Under the pieces are notes generated by a model. The model saw only the letters and a program-made list of their open reading frames with translations, did not search any database and was not told the origin of the DNA. From JAXMEQ01 sp046348225 (GTDB lineage: Bacteria > Pseudomonadota > Gammaproteobacteria > Burkholderiales > Burkholderiaceae_C): a DNA stretch of 64,000 bases. The stretch's first letter is position 1; each line of letters begins with the position of its first letter. Shown one piece after another: positions 1 to 7,619 of this stretch. Both the position numbers and the translations under genes were made by a program. Location: positions 200,585 through 264,584 of the forward strand of contig JAXMEQ010000007.1 in NCBI GenBank assembly GCA_046348225.1, read 5' to 3'.

Positions 1-1264
1 GCGAGAGCATCACCCCCAGCAGGATGCCCGCCTCGACGCCCAACAGCACCACACCGCCGGCCGTGGCCAGCAGCGACAGGGCATCGGCGCGGTCGTAGTG
101 CCAGGCGTGGCGCAACGTGTCCAGGTCGATCAGTGATGTGACCGCGACGATGATGGTGGCCGCGAGAACCGCATGGGGCAGGTAAAAGAACCAGCCGGTC
201 AGCGCGGCGATCACCACGGCCATCAGCACGGCCGAGATCACACCGGCCAGTGGTGTCTGCGCGCCTGCGGCAAAGTTGACGACCGAGCGCGCGAATCCGC
301 CTGTCACCGGGTAGCCACCCGACAGGGCACTGGCCACATTGGCCGCGCCCAGGCCCAGCAGCTCGCGGTTGGGTGTGATGCGTTGCTGCCGCTTGAGCGC
401 GAGTGATTGCGCCACCGACACGCTCTCGACAAAACCGACCAGCGAAATCAGCAGCGCCGGCAGCCACAGCTGACCCAGCGTGCCCATGCTGGGCATGGGC
501 AGGCTTGGCTGGGGCAGGCCCTGTGGCACCGCACCGACCACACTCACGCCGACCGACTGGTCCAGCCGCAGCAGGCCGACCACGGCGGTCGATGCGATCA
601 CGGCCACCATCGGCGCCAGCTTGGCCAGCAGGTCGGCCGTCCTGGCGCCAAGACCGATGTACTCCAGCGCGCGCGCCATGTAGCGGCGTGCCGCCCACAG
701 AAACAGCAGGCTGGCCAGGCCAATGGCCAATGTGACCGGTTGGGTCTGGGGCAGTGCCGTGGCCAAGCCGTGCAGCACCTGCAGCACGTCGCTGCCTGCG
801 ACCTTCACGCCCAGAATGTGTTTGAGCTGGCCCACCGCAATCAGCACGGCCGAGCCGGTGATGAACCCGCTGATAACCGGGTGGCTCAGGAAATACGCCA
901 GAAACCCCAGTCGCAGCGCACCGAAGGCCAGCAGCATCACGCCCGACAGCAGCGACAACTGCATCGCCAGTGCCACGTACTCGGTCGAGCCCGCGGCGGC
1001 CAGCGGCTGCAGTGCGCTGGCCGTCATGAGCGAGGCCACCGCCACCGGGCCCACGGCCAGCGTCATGCTGGAGCCCAGCAGCGCGTAGGCGATGATTGGC
1101 AGGATGCTGGCGTACAGCCCCACCTCGGGTGGCAGCCCGGCCAGTAGCGCATAGGCCAGGCTTTGCGGGATCAGCATCACCGTGACGATGACACCGGCGG
1201 TGAGGTCACCGGCGAACCAGGCCGGCCGGTAGTGGCGCAACCAGTCAGGCAGCCAGCGCATCAT
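1..1264 (-). CDS. SulP family anion permease (3' part outside window)
   Basis: About 421 codons of a SulP/SLC26 inner-membrane permease; the C-terminus, where a STAS domain would lie, is beyond the left edge. The translation opens MMRWLPDWLRHY and is followed by the family hallmarks TAGVIVTVMLIPQSLAYA, GLPPEVGLYAS and AVGPVAVASLM, then alternating hydrophobic segments. The start ATG overlaps the TGA of the upstream YeeE/YedE gene (ATGA), so it is translationally coupled as last gene of the BigR operon. The family moves sulfate, bicarbonate and other anions. Here, export or exchange of sulfate or sulfite made by sulfide oxidation is the natural inference. The second ATG, one codon later, could also be used. 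Confidence 0.9.
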   Translation of the reverse strand, partial: MMRWLPDWLRHYRPAWFAGDLTAGVIVTVMLIPQSLAYALLAGLPPEVGLYASILPIIAYALLGSSMTLAVGPVAVASLMTASALQPLAAAGSTEYVALAMQLSLLSGVMLLAFGALRLGFLAYFLSHPVISGFITGSAVLIAVGQLKHILGVKVAGSDVLQVLHGLATALPQTQPVTLAIGLASLLFLWAARRYMARALEYIGLGARTADLLAKLAPMVAVIASTAVVGLLRLDQSVGVSVVGAVPQGLPQPSLPMPSMGTLGQLWLPALLISLVGFVESVSVAQSLALKRQQRITPNRELLGLGAANVASALSGGYPVTGGFARSVVNFAAGAQTPLAGVISAVLMAVVIAALTGWFFYLPHAVLAATIIVAVTSLIDLDTLRHAWHYDRADALSLLATAGGVVLLGVEAGILLGVMLS

Positions 1265-1686
1265 GTGCCCGCTTGGCGACGCTCCAGCAGTTCGAACACC
1301 GCCATGCCGGCGAGCATGGCGATCACGAACACCACAGCTTTGGGCTGGCCCGCGCCGAGCGACACCAGCGCCGGGCCCGGGCAGAAGCCCGCCAGACCCC
1401 AGCCCGCGCCGAATACCAGGCCACCCACCACCAGGCGGCGGTCGATGTCGTTCGACTTGGGCAGGTGCAACGCGCCGCCCAGGAAGGTGCGGGTGCGCTT
1501 CCTGGCGATGGCAAACGCGAACACGCCCACCAGGATGGCGCCACCCATCACCAGCGCGAGCGACGGGTCCCACGGGCCAAACAGGTCGAGGAAGCCAATC
1601 ACCTTGCCCGGATCGGTCATGCCCGAGAGGATCAGGCCGATGCCGAACAGCAGGCCCACGGCGAATTCAGTGATGCGATGTTGCAT
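1261..1686 (-). CDS. YeeE/YedE family half-transporter, C-terminal-type half
   Basis: A 141-aa integral membrane protein with four to five hydrophobic segments and the YeeE/YedE signature GLAGFCPGPALVSLG near residues 99-113. Full-length YeeE (TsuA) carries thiosulfate through a chain of conserved cysteines. Here the transporter is split into two half-size genes that presumably assemble together. It is second of the pair, follows its partner by 27 nt and overlaps the SulP start by 4 nt. Transport of a sulfur species such as thiosulfate or a sulfane-sulfur carrier is inferred from family and context; the substrate is not shown by the sequence. Confidence 0.85.
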   Translation of the reverse strand: MQHRITEFAVGLLFGIGLILSGMTDPGKVIGFLDLFGPWDPSLALVMGGAILVGVFAFAIARKRTRTFLGGALHLPKSNDIDRRLVVGGLVFGAGWGLAGFCPGPALVSLGAGQPKAVVFVIAMLAGMAVFELLERRQAGT

Positions 1687-1713
1687 GGGGTATTCCTGGA
1701 ACGGTGGTTCGAC

Positions 1714-2145
1714 TCATGAGAAAGCGTGGCGAGCCAAATAGACGGTGACAAAGCCCGCGCCCATGAAGGCCAGTGTGGCCACCAGCGAACGCGGCGACAG
1801 GCGCGACAGGCCGCACACCCCGTGGCCGCTGGTGCAGCCCGAGCCGTAGCGGGTGCCCACACCGACCAGCAGGCCGGCGATGACCAGCGTGCCCCAGCCG
1901 GCGTCAATGCGCGGCGCGGTCGGGCCGGCCACCGCGAAGTACAGCAGCGGTGCCGCCAGCAGCCCGGCGAGGAAGGCCAGGCGCCAGGCTGTGTCGCCTT
2001 GGGACGGCCGCAACAGGCCGCCCAGAATGCTGCTGATGCCCAGGATGCGGCCGTTCACCAGAATGAACAGCGCCGAAGCCAGGCCCAGCAAAATGCCACC
2101 GGCCAGCGAAGCCCACGGCGTGAAATGGGTCCAGTCAATGGTCAT
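1714..2145 (-). CDS. YeeE/YedE family half-transporter, N-terminal-type half
   Basis: A 143-aa membrane protein with the diagnostic motif GSGCTSGHGVCGLSRLSPRS around residues 97-116; its cysteines are the sulfur-handling residues of the YeeE/YedE family. I chose the ATG at 2145 because AAGGAG lies 8 nt upstream. A longer in-frame reading to 2169 would have no such site and would overlap the regulator more. The gene overlaps the 3' end of the ArsR-type repressor by 11 nt, so it is coupled to it. With the following half-gene it forms one split sulfur transporter, probably importing or exporting thiosulfate-type sulfur. Confidence 0.87.
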   Translation of the reverse strand: MTIDWTHFTPWASLAGGILLGLASALFILVNGRILGISSILGGLLRPSQGDTAWRLAFLAGLLAAPLLYFAVAGPTAPRIDAGWGTLVIAGLLVGVGTRYGSGCTSGHGVCGLSRLSPRSLVATLAFMGAGFVTVYLARHAFS

Positions 2146-2473
2146 GGCGCTTGCTCCTTGGGTTGCCACAAAACTGTGTGTAGAGAACGTTCAGTACCGC
2201 CAGGGTCTGCGGGCTGGCGATGCTGTAGTAGATGTTTTTTCCGTCGCGCCGGGTGTTGACCAGCCCTTCGTCGCGCAGCACGCCCAGCTGCTGGGACAGG
2301 GTGGGTTGCAGGATGCCGACCATCGCCTCCAGCTCGCCCACCCGCTGTTCCCCCTGGGTCAGCTGGCACAGCAGCAGCAGCCGGTCGGGGTTGGACAGCA
2401 CCTTCATGAGCCGGCTGGCGGCGTCAGCCGACTGGCGCAGGACGTCGATGTCCATCACAGTGTCGGTTGGCAT
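2135..2473 (-). CDS. bigR: BigR-type ArsR family sulfide/persulfide-sensing repressor
   Basis: A 112-aa winged-helix repressor; the recognition helix region is around GILQPTLSQQLGVLRDEGLV (53-72), followed by a wing at RRDGKNIYYSI. It lacks a metal-site cluster but has exactly two cysteines, C36 and C102. Their 66-residue spacing equals that of the BigR C42/C108 pair, which forms a disulfide or tetrasulfide bridge on exposure to sulfane sulfur and releases DNA. AGGAG precedes the ATG by 6 nt. It is first gene of the operon bigR-yeeE-yeeE-sulP and diverges from the persulfide-dioxygenase-like gene, the known bigR/blh layout. A palindrome in the shared promoter is the likely operator. Confidence 0.88.
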   Translation of the reverse strand: MPTDTVMDIDVLRQSADAASRLMKVLSNPDRLLLLCQLTQGEQRVGELEAMVGILQPTLSQQLGVLRDEGLVNTRRDGKNIYYSIASPQTLAVLNVLYTQFCGNPRSKRHDH

Positions 2474-2503
2474 GCGGGGCTCCTGTTCAGTTAACTCGAC
2501 GAT

Positions 2504-2538
2504 AGTCTATTGATTAACAATATATTTGTCAATATACT
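2504..2538. promoter_or_regulatory. Overlapping divergent promoters with a palindromic BigR operator candidate
   Basis: On the plus strand TTGATT (2510-2515) and TATACT (2533-2538) are 17 nt apart and face the metallo-hydrolase. On the minus strand TTGACA (2532-2527) and TAGACT (2509-2504) are 17 nt apart and face bigR. An AT-rich inverted repeat, TATATT-TGTC-AATATA (2521-2536), covers the minus -35 and overlaps the plus -10. One bound repressor could therefore shut both promoters. AT-rich palindromes over the blh promoter are known for BigR; use of this exact site is inferred. Confidence 0.72.
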
Positions 2539-2574
2539 ATTCGCGTTGAAACCAATAAACGCCAAGGAGCGTCC

Positions 2575-3435
2575 ATGAACCCCATCGTCAAAGGCTTTTT
2601 CGACCCGGCCACGTGGACCGTGAGCTACGTGGTCTATGACGAGGAAGGCGGCGGCTGCGCCATCGTGGATGCGGTGCTCGACTACGACCCGAAGTCCGGC
2701 CGTACCCGCACCACCTCGGCCGACCGGTTGGTCGCCTTCGTGCAGGAAAAGCGCCTCACGGTGCAATGGATCCTGGAAACCCACGCCCATGCCGACCACC
2801 TGTCGGCCGCGCATCACCTGCGCCACAGGCTGGGCGGCAAGATCGCCATCGGCGCGGCCATCACCCAGGTGCAGGACGTGTTCAAGCGCATCTTCAACCT
2901 CGAGCCCGAGTTCCGCCCTGACGGGCATCAGTTCGACCACCTGCTGCAGGATGGCGAGACATTTGCCATTGGCGGCCTCACCGCCAGGGCATTGGCGGTG
3001 CCTGGTCATACCCCGGCCTGCATGGCCTACCAGGTGGGCGACGCCGTGTTCGTGGGCGACACCCTGTTCATGCCCGATGTGGGCACGGCGCGTTGCGACT
3101 TTCCGGGCGGCAGCGCACCTGCGCTGTACCAGTCGGTGCGCCGGCTGCTGGCCTTGCCGGGCGACACGCGCCTGTTCATGTGCCACGACTACCCGCCGGC
3201 CGGGCGTGAGCCCGCGTGGGAAACCACCGTCTCCGCGCAGCGCGCGGGCAACATCCATGTGCACGACGGAGTGAGCGAGGACGACTTCGTGAGGATGCGC
3301 ACCGCGCGCGACGCCACGCTGGACATGCCCGTGCTGATTCTGCCGTCGGTTCAGGTCAACATCCGGGCGGGCGAGATGCCGCCCGCCGAGGCCAACGGTG
3401 TGGCCTACCTGAAGATTCCGGTCAACGCGTTGTAG
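2575..3435 (+). CDS. blh: Metallo-beta-lactamase-fold hydrolase, persulfide dioxygenase-like (Blh)
   Basis: A 286-aa protein with the metallo-beta-lactamase motif THAHADH at residues 69-75 (H70, H72, D74, H75), a later metal ligand in VPGHTPAC and the GDTLFMPDVGTARCDFPGG segment typical of Blh/ETHE1-type persulfide dioxygenases. These oxidise glutathione persulfide to sulfite in the cytoplasm. AAGGAG lies 5 nt before the ATG. Placement back-to-back with bigR, whose operon carries sulfur transporters, supports sulfide detoxification. The C-terminal part, which in related proteins arranges the substrate site, is complete. A glyoxalase II function is possible but less fitting in this neighbourhood. 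Confidence 0.87.
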   Translation: MNPIVKGFFDPATWTVSYVVYDEEGGGCAIVDAVLDYDPKSGRTRTTSADRLVAFVQEKRLTVQWILETHAHADHLSAAHHLRHRLGGKIAIGAAITQVQDVFKRIFNLEPEFRPDGHQFDHLLQDGETFAIGGLTARALAVPGHTPACMAYQVGDAVFVGDTLFMPDVGTARCDFPGGSAPALYQSVRRLLALPGDTRLFMCHDYPPAGREPAWETTVSAQRAGNIHVHDGVSEDDFVRMRTARDATLDMPVLILPSVQVNIRAGEMPPAEANGVAYLKIPVNAL

Positions 3436-4405
3436 GCCCGGGGCCGGCCGCCGCCAGCAGCGCGTCGATCTGCTGGTCCTTCTCCTCCCACAGCGTGGCC
3501 AGCCAGCGGTGAAAGGTGCCGCGGAACTCCGCGTCGCCGTCGTAGTCACCCGCGGTGAATTCCGCCGGAATCGGCCGCTGCCGCGCCCGCACCACAATGC
3601 GCGGCGTGTGCCCGCACAGGAATTGCCAGAACTCCGGCACCCCATCGGGGTACACGATGGTCACGTCGACCAGCGAATGGAACTGGTCGCCCATCGCGTT
3701 GAGGGCCAACGCCAGTGCCCCGGCCTTGGGCTTGAGCAGGTGGCGGTACGGCGATGACTGCGCCTGGTGCTTGGCGGTGGTGAAGCGCGTGCCCTCGGCA
3801 AAGTTCATGACGCTGGTGGGCACCAGCGCGAATTTCTCGCAGGCGCGCCGCGTGGTTTCACGGTCCTGCCGGCGCAGGTCCGGGTTCTTGCGCATGGCGG
3901 CCTTGCCGTGGCGCTTCATGAAGGGGAAGTCCAGCGCCCACCAGGCCAGGCCGATCACCGGCACCCAGATCAGCTGCTGCTTCAGGAAGAACTTGAGCAT
4001 CGGGATGCGCCGGTTCATCACATGCTGCAGCACGAAGATGTCCACCCACGACTGGTGGTTGCAGTTCACCAGGTACCAGCCGCGGTAGGCCAGCGTGTCC
4101 ACGCCCTGCACGTCCCACGCGGTGCGCTGGGTCAGGCGCATCCAGCCACTGTTGCAGGCAATCCACGAGGTGGCGATGGCATTGAGCACCGGGTCCACGC
4201 GCTGGCGCACCGCGGCAAAGGGCAAGACCAGCTTCACCAGCGAGAGGGCGAACAGCAGCGCGCACCAGAACAGCGTGTTGATGACCAGCAGGCTGAAGGC
4301 AATGACACCCCGCACGGGGGCGGGCAGGAAACCTGGCATGGGGAGTACCGCAGTGAATGAGAAGCAGGCATTGTGACCGCAGGGCCGGGCCCGGACCTTG
4401 CGCAC
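3422..4405 (-). CDS. Acyltransferase, PlsC/YihG-like
   Basis: A 327-aa membrane-associated acyltransferase of the LPLAT family. After a hydrophobic N-terminal segment (about 32-66) comes the catalytic NHQSWVD box (H117, D122), then a substrate block in NFAEGTRFT. The length, the long linker and the KHGKAA block resemble the YihG/YihG-like branch of 1-acyl-glycerol-3-phosphate acyltransferases, which adjust phospholipid acyl composition. The start is GTG at 4405, because a perfect AGGAGGT sits 6 nt upstream (4418-4412); the ATG at 4339 has no visible ribosome site. The 3' end overlaps the converging metallo-hydrolase gene by 14 nt. Confidence 0.83.
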   Translation of the reverse strand: MRKVRARPCGHNACFSFTAVLPMPGFLPAPVRGVIAFSLLVINTLFWCALLFALSLVKLVLPFAAVRQRVDPVLNAIATSWIACNSGWMRLTQRTAWDVQGVDTLAYRGWYLVNCNHQSWVDIFVLQHVMNRRIPMLKFFLKQQLIWVPVIGLAWWALDFPFMKRHGKAAMRKNPDLRRQDRETTRRACEKFALVPTSVMNFAEGTRFTTAKHQAQSSPYRHLLKPKAGALALALNAMGDQFHSLVDVTIVYPDGVPEFWQFLCGHTPRIVVRARQRPIPAEFTAGDYDGDAEFRGTFHRWLATLWEEKDQQIDALLAAAGPGPTTR

Positions 4406-4461
4406 GGTCAGACCTCCTGCAAAGTAACATGCGCTGGATTCACCGGAAGGATTGACACATC

Positions 4462-5169
4462 ATGGACGTGCGGGTCGAGCGCACCGGCGGGCTGCTGCGG
4501 GTAGAGATCACCGGGTCGATGGAACTGGGTGAATTTCTTGCTTTCATCCAGTCCACGGCGCCGCAGACGCGCGAGCATGGGGACCGGCTGGTGCTGGTGA
4601 ACCTGCTGGGGCTGGCAGCGGACCTGAACCTCACCGGGCACCTGCTGCTGGGCAAGTACGTGGCCGAGCACCTGCCGCATGTGAGCAAGCTGGCCTCGGT
4701 GGTGCCGGCCGACAAGATCACCCGCATCAGCGAAAAGGCGGCCCGCGCGCAGGGCATGCAGCTCAGCGTGTTCGAGTCCGAAACCGCGGCGCTGGCCTGG
4801 CTGATGGCCGGTGAGCCGGCGGGCGTGCCCGTGCCGGTGCGCGGCGATGAGCCCCTGCTCGACCCCATCCGCAGTGCCTTCTGGGAAGCTTTCCGGCACC
4901 TGTTCCCGCCGCACGCGCAGGCCATCCAGCTGGCCAACGGCAGTCTGGCCATCTCGTGGGGCATGGCCAACCACCCGGATGCTCTCTACGGCATGTCGGC
5001 GCCGATCACGGTACGGTTCGAGCCGGCCCTGATCGACAGCATGCGGCTGGCCAGCGCCGAGCAGCGCAAGCGCATTGCCACCCACCAGGAGGCGGCTTTC
5101 CGCGCTGGCATGCTGGGGTATGACCCCTATGCCGCCGTGCCCAAGGCGCGCGTCATTGTGCTGGGATGA
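4462..5169 (+). CDS. Hypothetical protein, possible SpoIIAA/STAS-like N-terminal domain
   Basis: A 235-aa soluble protein with no signal peptide or membrane segment. The first about 115 residues (VRVERTGGLLRVEITGSM..., LVLVNLLGL, FESETAALAWL) have the alternating strand-helix pattern of SpoIIAA-like or STAS-like domains. The rest (about 125-235) I do not recognise. GGAAGG lies 11 nt upstream of the ATG. It diverges from the acyltransferase across 56 nt, and its 3' end overlaps the converging membrane-protein gene by 17 nt. No function can be assigned from the sequence; the fold suggestion is by eye only. Confidence 0.7.
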   Translation: MDVRVERTGGLLRVEITGSMELGEFLAFIQSTAPQTREHGDRLVLVNLLGLAADLNLTGHLLLGKYVAEHLPHVSKLASVVPADKITRISEKAARAQGMQLSVFESETAALAWLMAGEPAGVPVPVRGDEPLLDPIRSAFWEAFRHLFPPHAQAIQLANGSLAISWGMANHPDALYGMSAPITVRFEPALIDSMRLASAEQRKRIATHQEAAFRAGMLGYDPYAAVPKARVIVLG

Positions 5170-5581
5170 GCAGCACCAGCGCGCCTGCGTACAGCGCCGC
5201 ACTCAGCAGCAGGCCCCGGAACGGCACACTGAACCAGTAGCGCCGGGCCAGCTGCACATAGGCCAGCAACAGCGCCAGACCGAGCGACAGCAGAAATGGC
5301 GAGCCCAGCAGCAGCGCGGGGTGAGCCACCGCCAGGTGGCCGTACACCAGCCCGAACAGCATGGCGCCATAGCTGTGGCTGGCGTTGAAGCCGATCCAGG
5401 CACGCCACATGGTGGTCTCGCGTGTCAGCACCGGCAGGCCGGTGTCCATGGCCTGGCGCAGCCTGGCGTCGCGCGGGTGCAGGCGGTTCCCATGGAAAGT
5501 GAACAGCAGGTGCACGCTGCCCAGCAGCAGGGTGACGGCGGCGCTGGCAGCCAGCAGCAGGGCGGGGGCAGGGAGCGACAT
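5153..5581 (-). CDS. Four-helix membrane protein of unknown function
   Basis: A 142-aa protein with about four hydrophobic segments (roughly residues 6-29, 61-84, 90-110 and 120-140) and a conserved-looking WRAWIGFNASHSYGAMLFG stretch. I cannot name the family with certainty. It is divergent from a TetR-family regulator, and a long dyad between the two genes suggests it is the regulator's target. The downstream end overlaps the converging hypothetical gene by 17 nt. Confidence 0.75.
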   Translation of the reverse strand: MSLPAPALLLAASAAVTLLLGSVHLLFTFHGNRLHPRDARLRQAMDTGLPVLTRETTMWRAWIGFNASHSYGAMLFGLVYGHLAVAHPALLLGSPFLLSLGLALLLAYVQLARRYWFSVPFRGLLLSAALYAGALVLLIPAQ

Positions 5582-5618
5582 GGAGTCCTTTCGGGGTGGC
5601 GGGCGACGGGTGGTACAA

Positions 5619-5677
5619 CAATCTTGACAAGGAAAAGATGTGCATCATGCAGTGTGATGTTTCTCATGTCAAGATTG
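5619..5677. promoter_or_regulatory. Dyad operator between TetR regulator and its divergent neighbour
   Basis: CAATCTTGACA at 5619-5629 and its exact reverse complement TGTCAAGATTG at 5667-5677 form an 11-bp inverted repeat 37 nt apart. A smaller dyad, CATCA-N7-TGATG, lies inside at 5643-5659. Each outer arm holds a perfect TTGACA -35 hexamer. On the minus strand it is followed at 17 nt by CATGAT, giving a plausible promoter for the membrane protein. I could not find a matching -10 on the plus strand. TetR control of this site is inferred. Confidence 0.6.
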
Positions 5678-5681
5678 AGGC

Positions 5682-6332
5682 ATGGCTGCACCCAAACCCC
5701 CACCCCGGCCGTACCACCACGGCAACCTGCGCGAGACGCTGCTGGCCGCTGCCGACGCCTTGCTGCCCGACCAGGGCCTGCAGGCCCTGACTTTGCGCGA
5801 GGTCGCGCGTGCGGCCGGTGTCTCCCACGCCGCGCCGTACCACCACTTCACCAATCTCGACGAACTGCTGGCCGCCGTCGCCGCGCGCTCTTTCGACGGG
5901 CTGACGCAGGCCATGGCATGTGCCGCCGCGCACCCTGACGCGCGCGAGGCCCTGCTGCGGGTCGGCGAGGCCTATGTCGGCCATGCATTGCGCCAGCCCG
6001 CCCACTTCCGTTTGATGTTCGGTCCGCTGCTGGCGCGCAAGGCCGAGTTCCCGCTGCTGGCCCGGTCGGCCCGCGAGTCGTTCGTGCTGCTGCTGGAAGC
6101 GGCCGAGCGCTATGCGCCGGGCGAAGGTGCGGCCTGGGCCCTGGCGGGCTGGTCGCTCGGCCACGGCTTTGCCCATCTTGCGATGGACGGCGCCCTTGAA
6201 GGCCTGCCGGTGCCGGCCAGCGCCGACGCGGCCATGGGCCGGCGGCTGCACGAATGGCTGCTGCCAGTGCGCGACACGGTGCGCAGGCCGTCGCGGGCAA
6301 AATCGGTCAAGCACCACAACACGGCTTCCTGA
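5682..6332 (+). CDS. TetR/AcrR family transcriptional regulator
   Basis: A 216-aa regulator. The N-terminal helix-turn-helix (about residues 12-58) contains TLREVARAAGVSHAAPYHHF, a typical TetR recognition helix. The remaining helical domain (about 70-195) has the WHG-type ligand-binding pattern (AYVGHALRQPAHFRLMFGPLL). It is divergent from the four-helix membrane protein, with an 11-bp dyad in between, and 7 nt upstream of the DUF2889 gene, with which it may be co-transcribed. The ligand is unknown. Confidence 0.87.
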   Translation: MAAPKPPPRPYHHGNLRETLLAAADALLPDQGLQALTLREVARAAGVSHAAPYHHFTNLDELLAAVAARSFDGLTQAMACAAAHPDAREALLRVGEAYVGHALRQPAHFRLMFGPLLARKAEFPLLARSARESFVLLLEAAERYAPGEGAAWALAGWSLGHGFAHLAMDGALEGLPVPASADAAMGRRLHEWLLPVRDTVRRPSRAKSVKHHNTAS

Positions 6333-6339
6333 CGGCTCC

Positions 6340-6912
6340 ATGCTCAGCACCCCTACCCAACGCTCGCCCCTGCACACCCGTGCCATCACCTTCCGCGGCT
6401 ACGCCCGCGACGATGGTCTGTGGGACCTCGAAGGCGAGTTGCACGACAGCAAGCACTACAGCTACGACAGCAGCCACGGCCCGGTGCTGGCCGGCACGCC
6501 CATTCACCACATGCACCTGCGCGTGACGGTGGACGACAGCTTCTGCATCCGCGCCATTGAGACCGCGATGGACAGCACCCCCTATGGCGAATGCAAGACG
6601 GCCGACGCGACGCTGCAGCGCATGGTGGGCCAGACCATGGGGCCGGGCTGGCGGCAGACCATTGACCGCTTTGTCGGCGGCGTGCAGGGCTGCACCCACC
6701 TGCGCGAACTGCTGTTCAACCTGGCCACCGCCGCGTTTCAGACCATTCCGCATGCCCGCGAGGTGCGCCGCCGCGAAGCCGGTGGCCCGCGCCACGAGGG
6801 CAGCGAACCGCCGTTCTACATGGGCAAGTGCATGACCTGGGACTTCAATGGCCCGGTGGTGGCGCGGGTGGCGCCGCAGTTCATCGGCTGGGTGAAGCCC
6901 CAGCGCTCATAG
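6340..6912 (+). CDS. DUF2889 family protein
   Basis: A 190-aa soluble protein matching what I know of DUF2889: the opening RSPLHTRAITFRGYARDDGLWDLEGEL, a central HHMHLRVTVDDSFCIRAIE and the late CTHLRELLFNLATAAFQTI and PPFYMGKCMTW blocks. The function of the family is not established; members often sit near catabolic or CoA-linked genes. The ATG at 6340 begins 7 nt after the TetR stop codon, so the two probably share a transcript. Earlier in-frame codons belong to the TetR coding region and are not used. Confidence 0.83.
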   Translation: MLSTPTQRSPLHTRAITFRGYARDDGLWDLEGELHDSKHYSYDSSHGPVLAGTPIHHMHLRVTVDDSFCIRAIETAMDSTPYGECKTADATLQRMVGQTMGPGWRQTIDRFVGGVQGCTHLRELLFNLATAAFQTIPHAREVRRREAGGPRHEGSEPPFYMGKCMTWDFNGPVVARVAPQFIGWVKPQRS

Positions 6913-6923
6913 CAGCGGCGCGT

Positions 6924-7544
6924 TCACAGCCGCGTCAGGCGGCCCGGGTCGGCGACGTCGGTCTCGTCATGCGTGACCAGCAGCACCGGAATCTGCCGGG
7001 CGCGGACGGTGCTGAAGACAAACTCGCGCATGCGCTCGCGCAGGGCGGCGTCGAGCCGCGAGAACGGCTCGTCCAGCAGCAGCGCCTGGGGCTGCGCCAG
7101 CAACGCCCGCATGAGCGCCACACGGCCGCGCTGCCCGCCGGACAGGGTGGCCGGGTCGGCGTCGGCAAAGCCCGGCAGCTCCAGGTCGGCCAGCGCCTGG
7201 GCCACGGCCGCCTCGCGCGCAGCGCGCGGCCCTGGCGGCACGGCGAACAGCAGGTTTTCGCGTACCGTCATGTGGGCGAACAGCAGGTCGTCCTGGAACA
7301 GGATGCCCACCCGCCGCTGTTCGGTGGGCAGGCCCTCGACCCGCCGCCCGTTCAGCGTCACCCTGCCATCGAAGTCGAATGCCGGGGCCAGGGTGCCGCA
7401 GACGGCTGCCAGCAGGCTGGACTTGCCCGAGCCACTGGCGCCCATGACGGTGTGCACCACGCCGGGCGGCACCTGGATCGCGAGGTCGCGCAACAGCTCC
7501 CGGCCGTTCAGCGAAAGGCGTTTGATGTCCAGAGCCAGCGTCAT
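6924..7544 (-). CDS. ynjD: ABC transporter ATP-binding protein, YnjD-like
   Basis: A 206-aa ATPase with Walker A GASGSGKSS (35-43), signature LSGGQ (134-138), Walker B LLLDEP (155-160) and the switch histidine in LLVTHDETDVADPG. Short length and order behind a double-length permease and a solute-binding protein match the E. coli YnjBCD cassette, an uncharacterised importer thought to resemble thiamin/iron/sulfate-type systems. It is separated from the permease stop by 75 nt of GC-rich hairpin-forming repeat, whereas the other genes in the cassette overlap. The substrate is unknown. Confidence 0.85.
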   Translation of the reverse strand: MTLALDIKRLSLNGRELLRDLAIQVPPGVVHTVMGASGSGKSSLLAAVCGTLAPAFDFDGRVTLNGRRVEGLPTEQRRVGILFQDDLLFAHMTVRENLLFAVPPGPRAAREAAVAQALADLELPGFADADPATLSGGQRGRVALMRALLAQPQALLLDEPFSRLDAALRERMREFVFSTVRARQIPVLLVTHDETDVADPGRLTRL

Positions 7545-7619
7545 GTCAGCCTCCGCCGAGCCGCCTCAAGGAGGCTGAAGCCCCCTCGGGGGGCAGCGAA
7601 TGGAGTGAGCGTGGGGGCG
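7545..7619. repeat. GC-rich hairpin repeat between ynjC and ynjD
   Basis: Contains two adjacent foldable units: GCCTC-AAG-GAGGC at 7573-7585 and GCCCCCTCGGGGGGC at 7589-7603, followed by a segment ending GTGGGGGC. I recall very similar mosaic sequences scattered between genes of Comamonadaceae chromosomes, so this looks like a single copy of a second dispersed repeat family. It lies inside an otherwise compact operon and has no T-run, so it is not a classical terminator. Confidence 0.55.
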
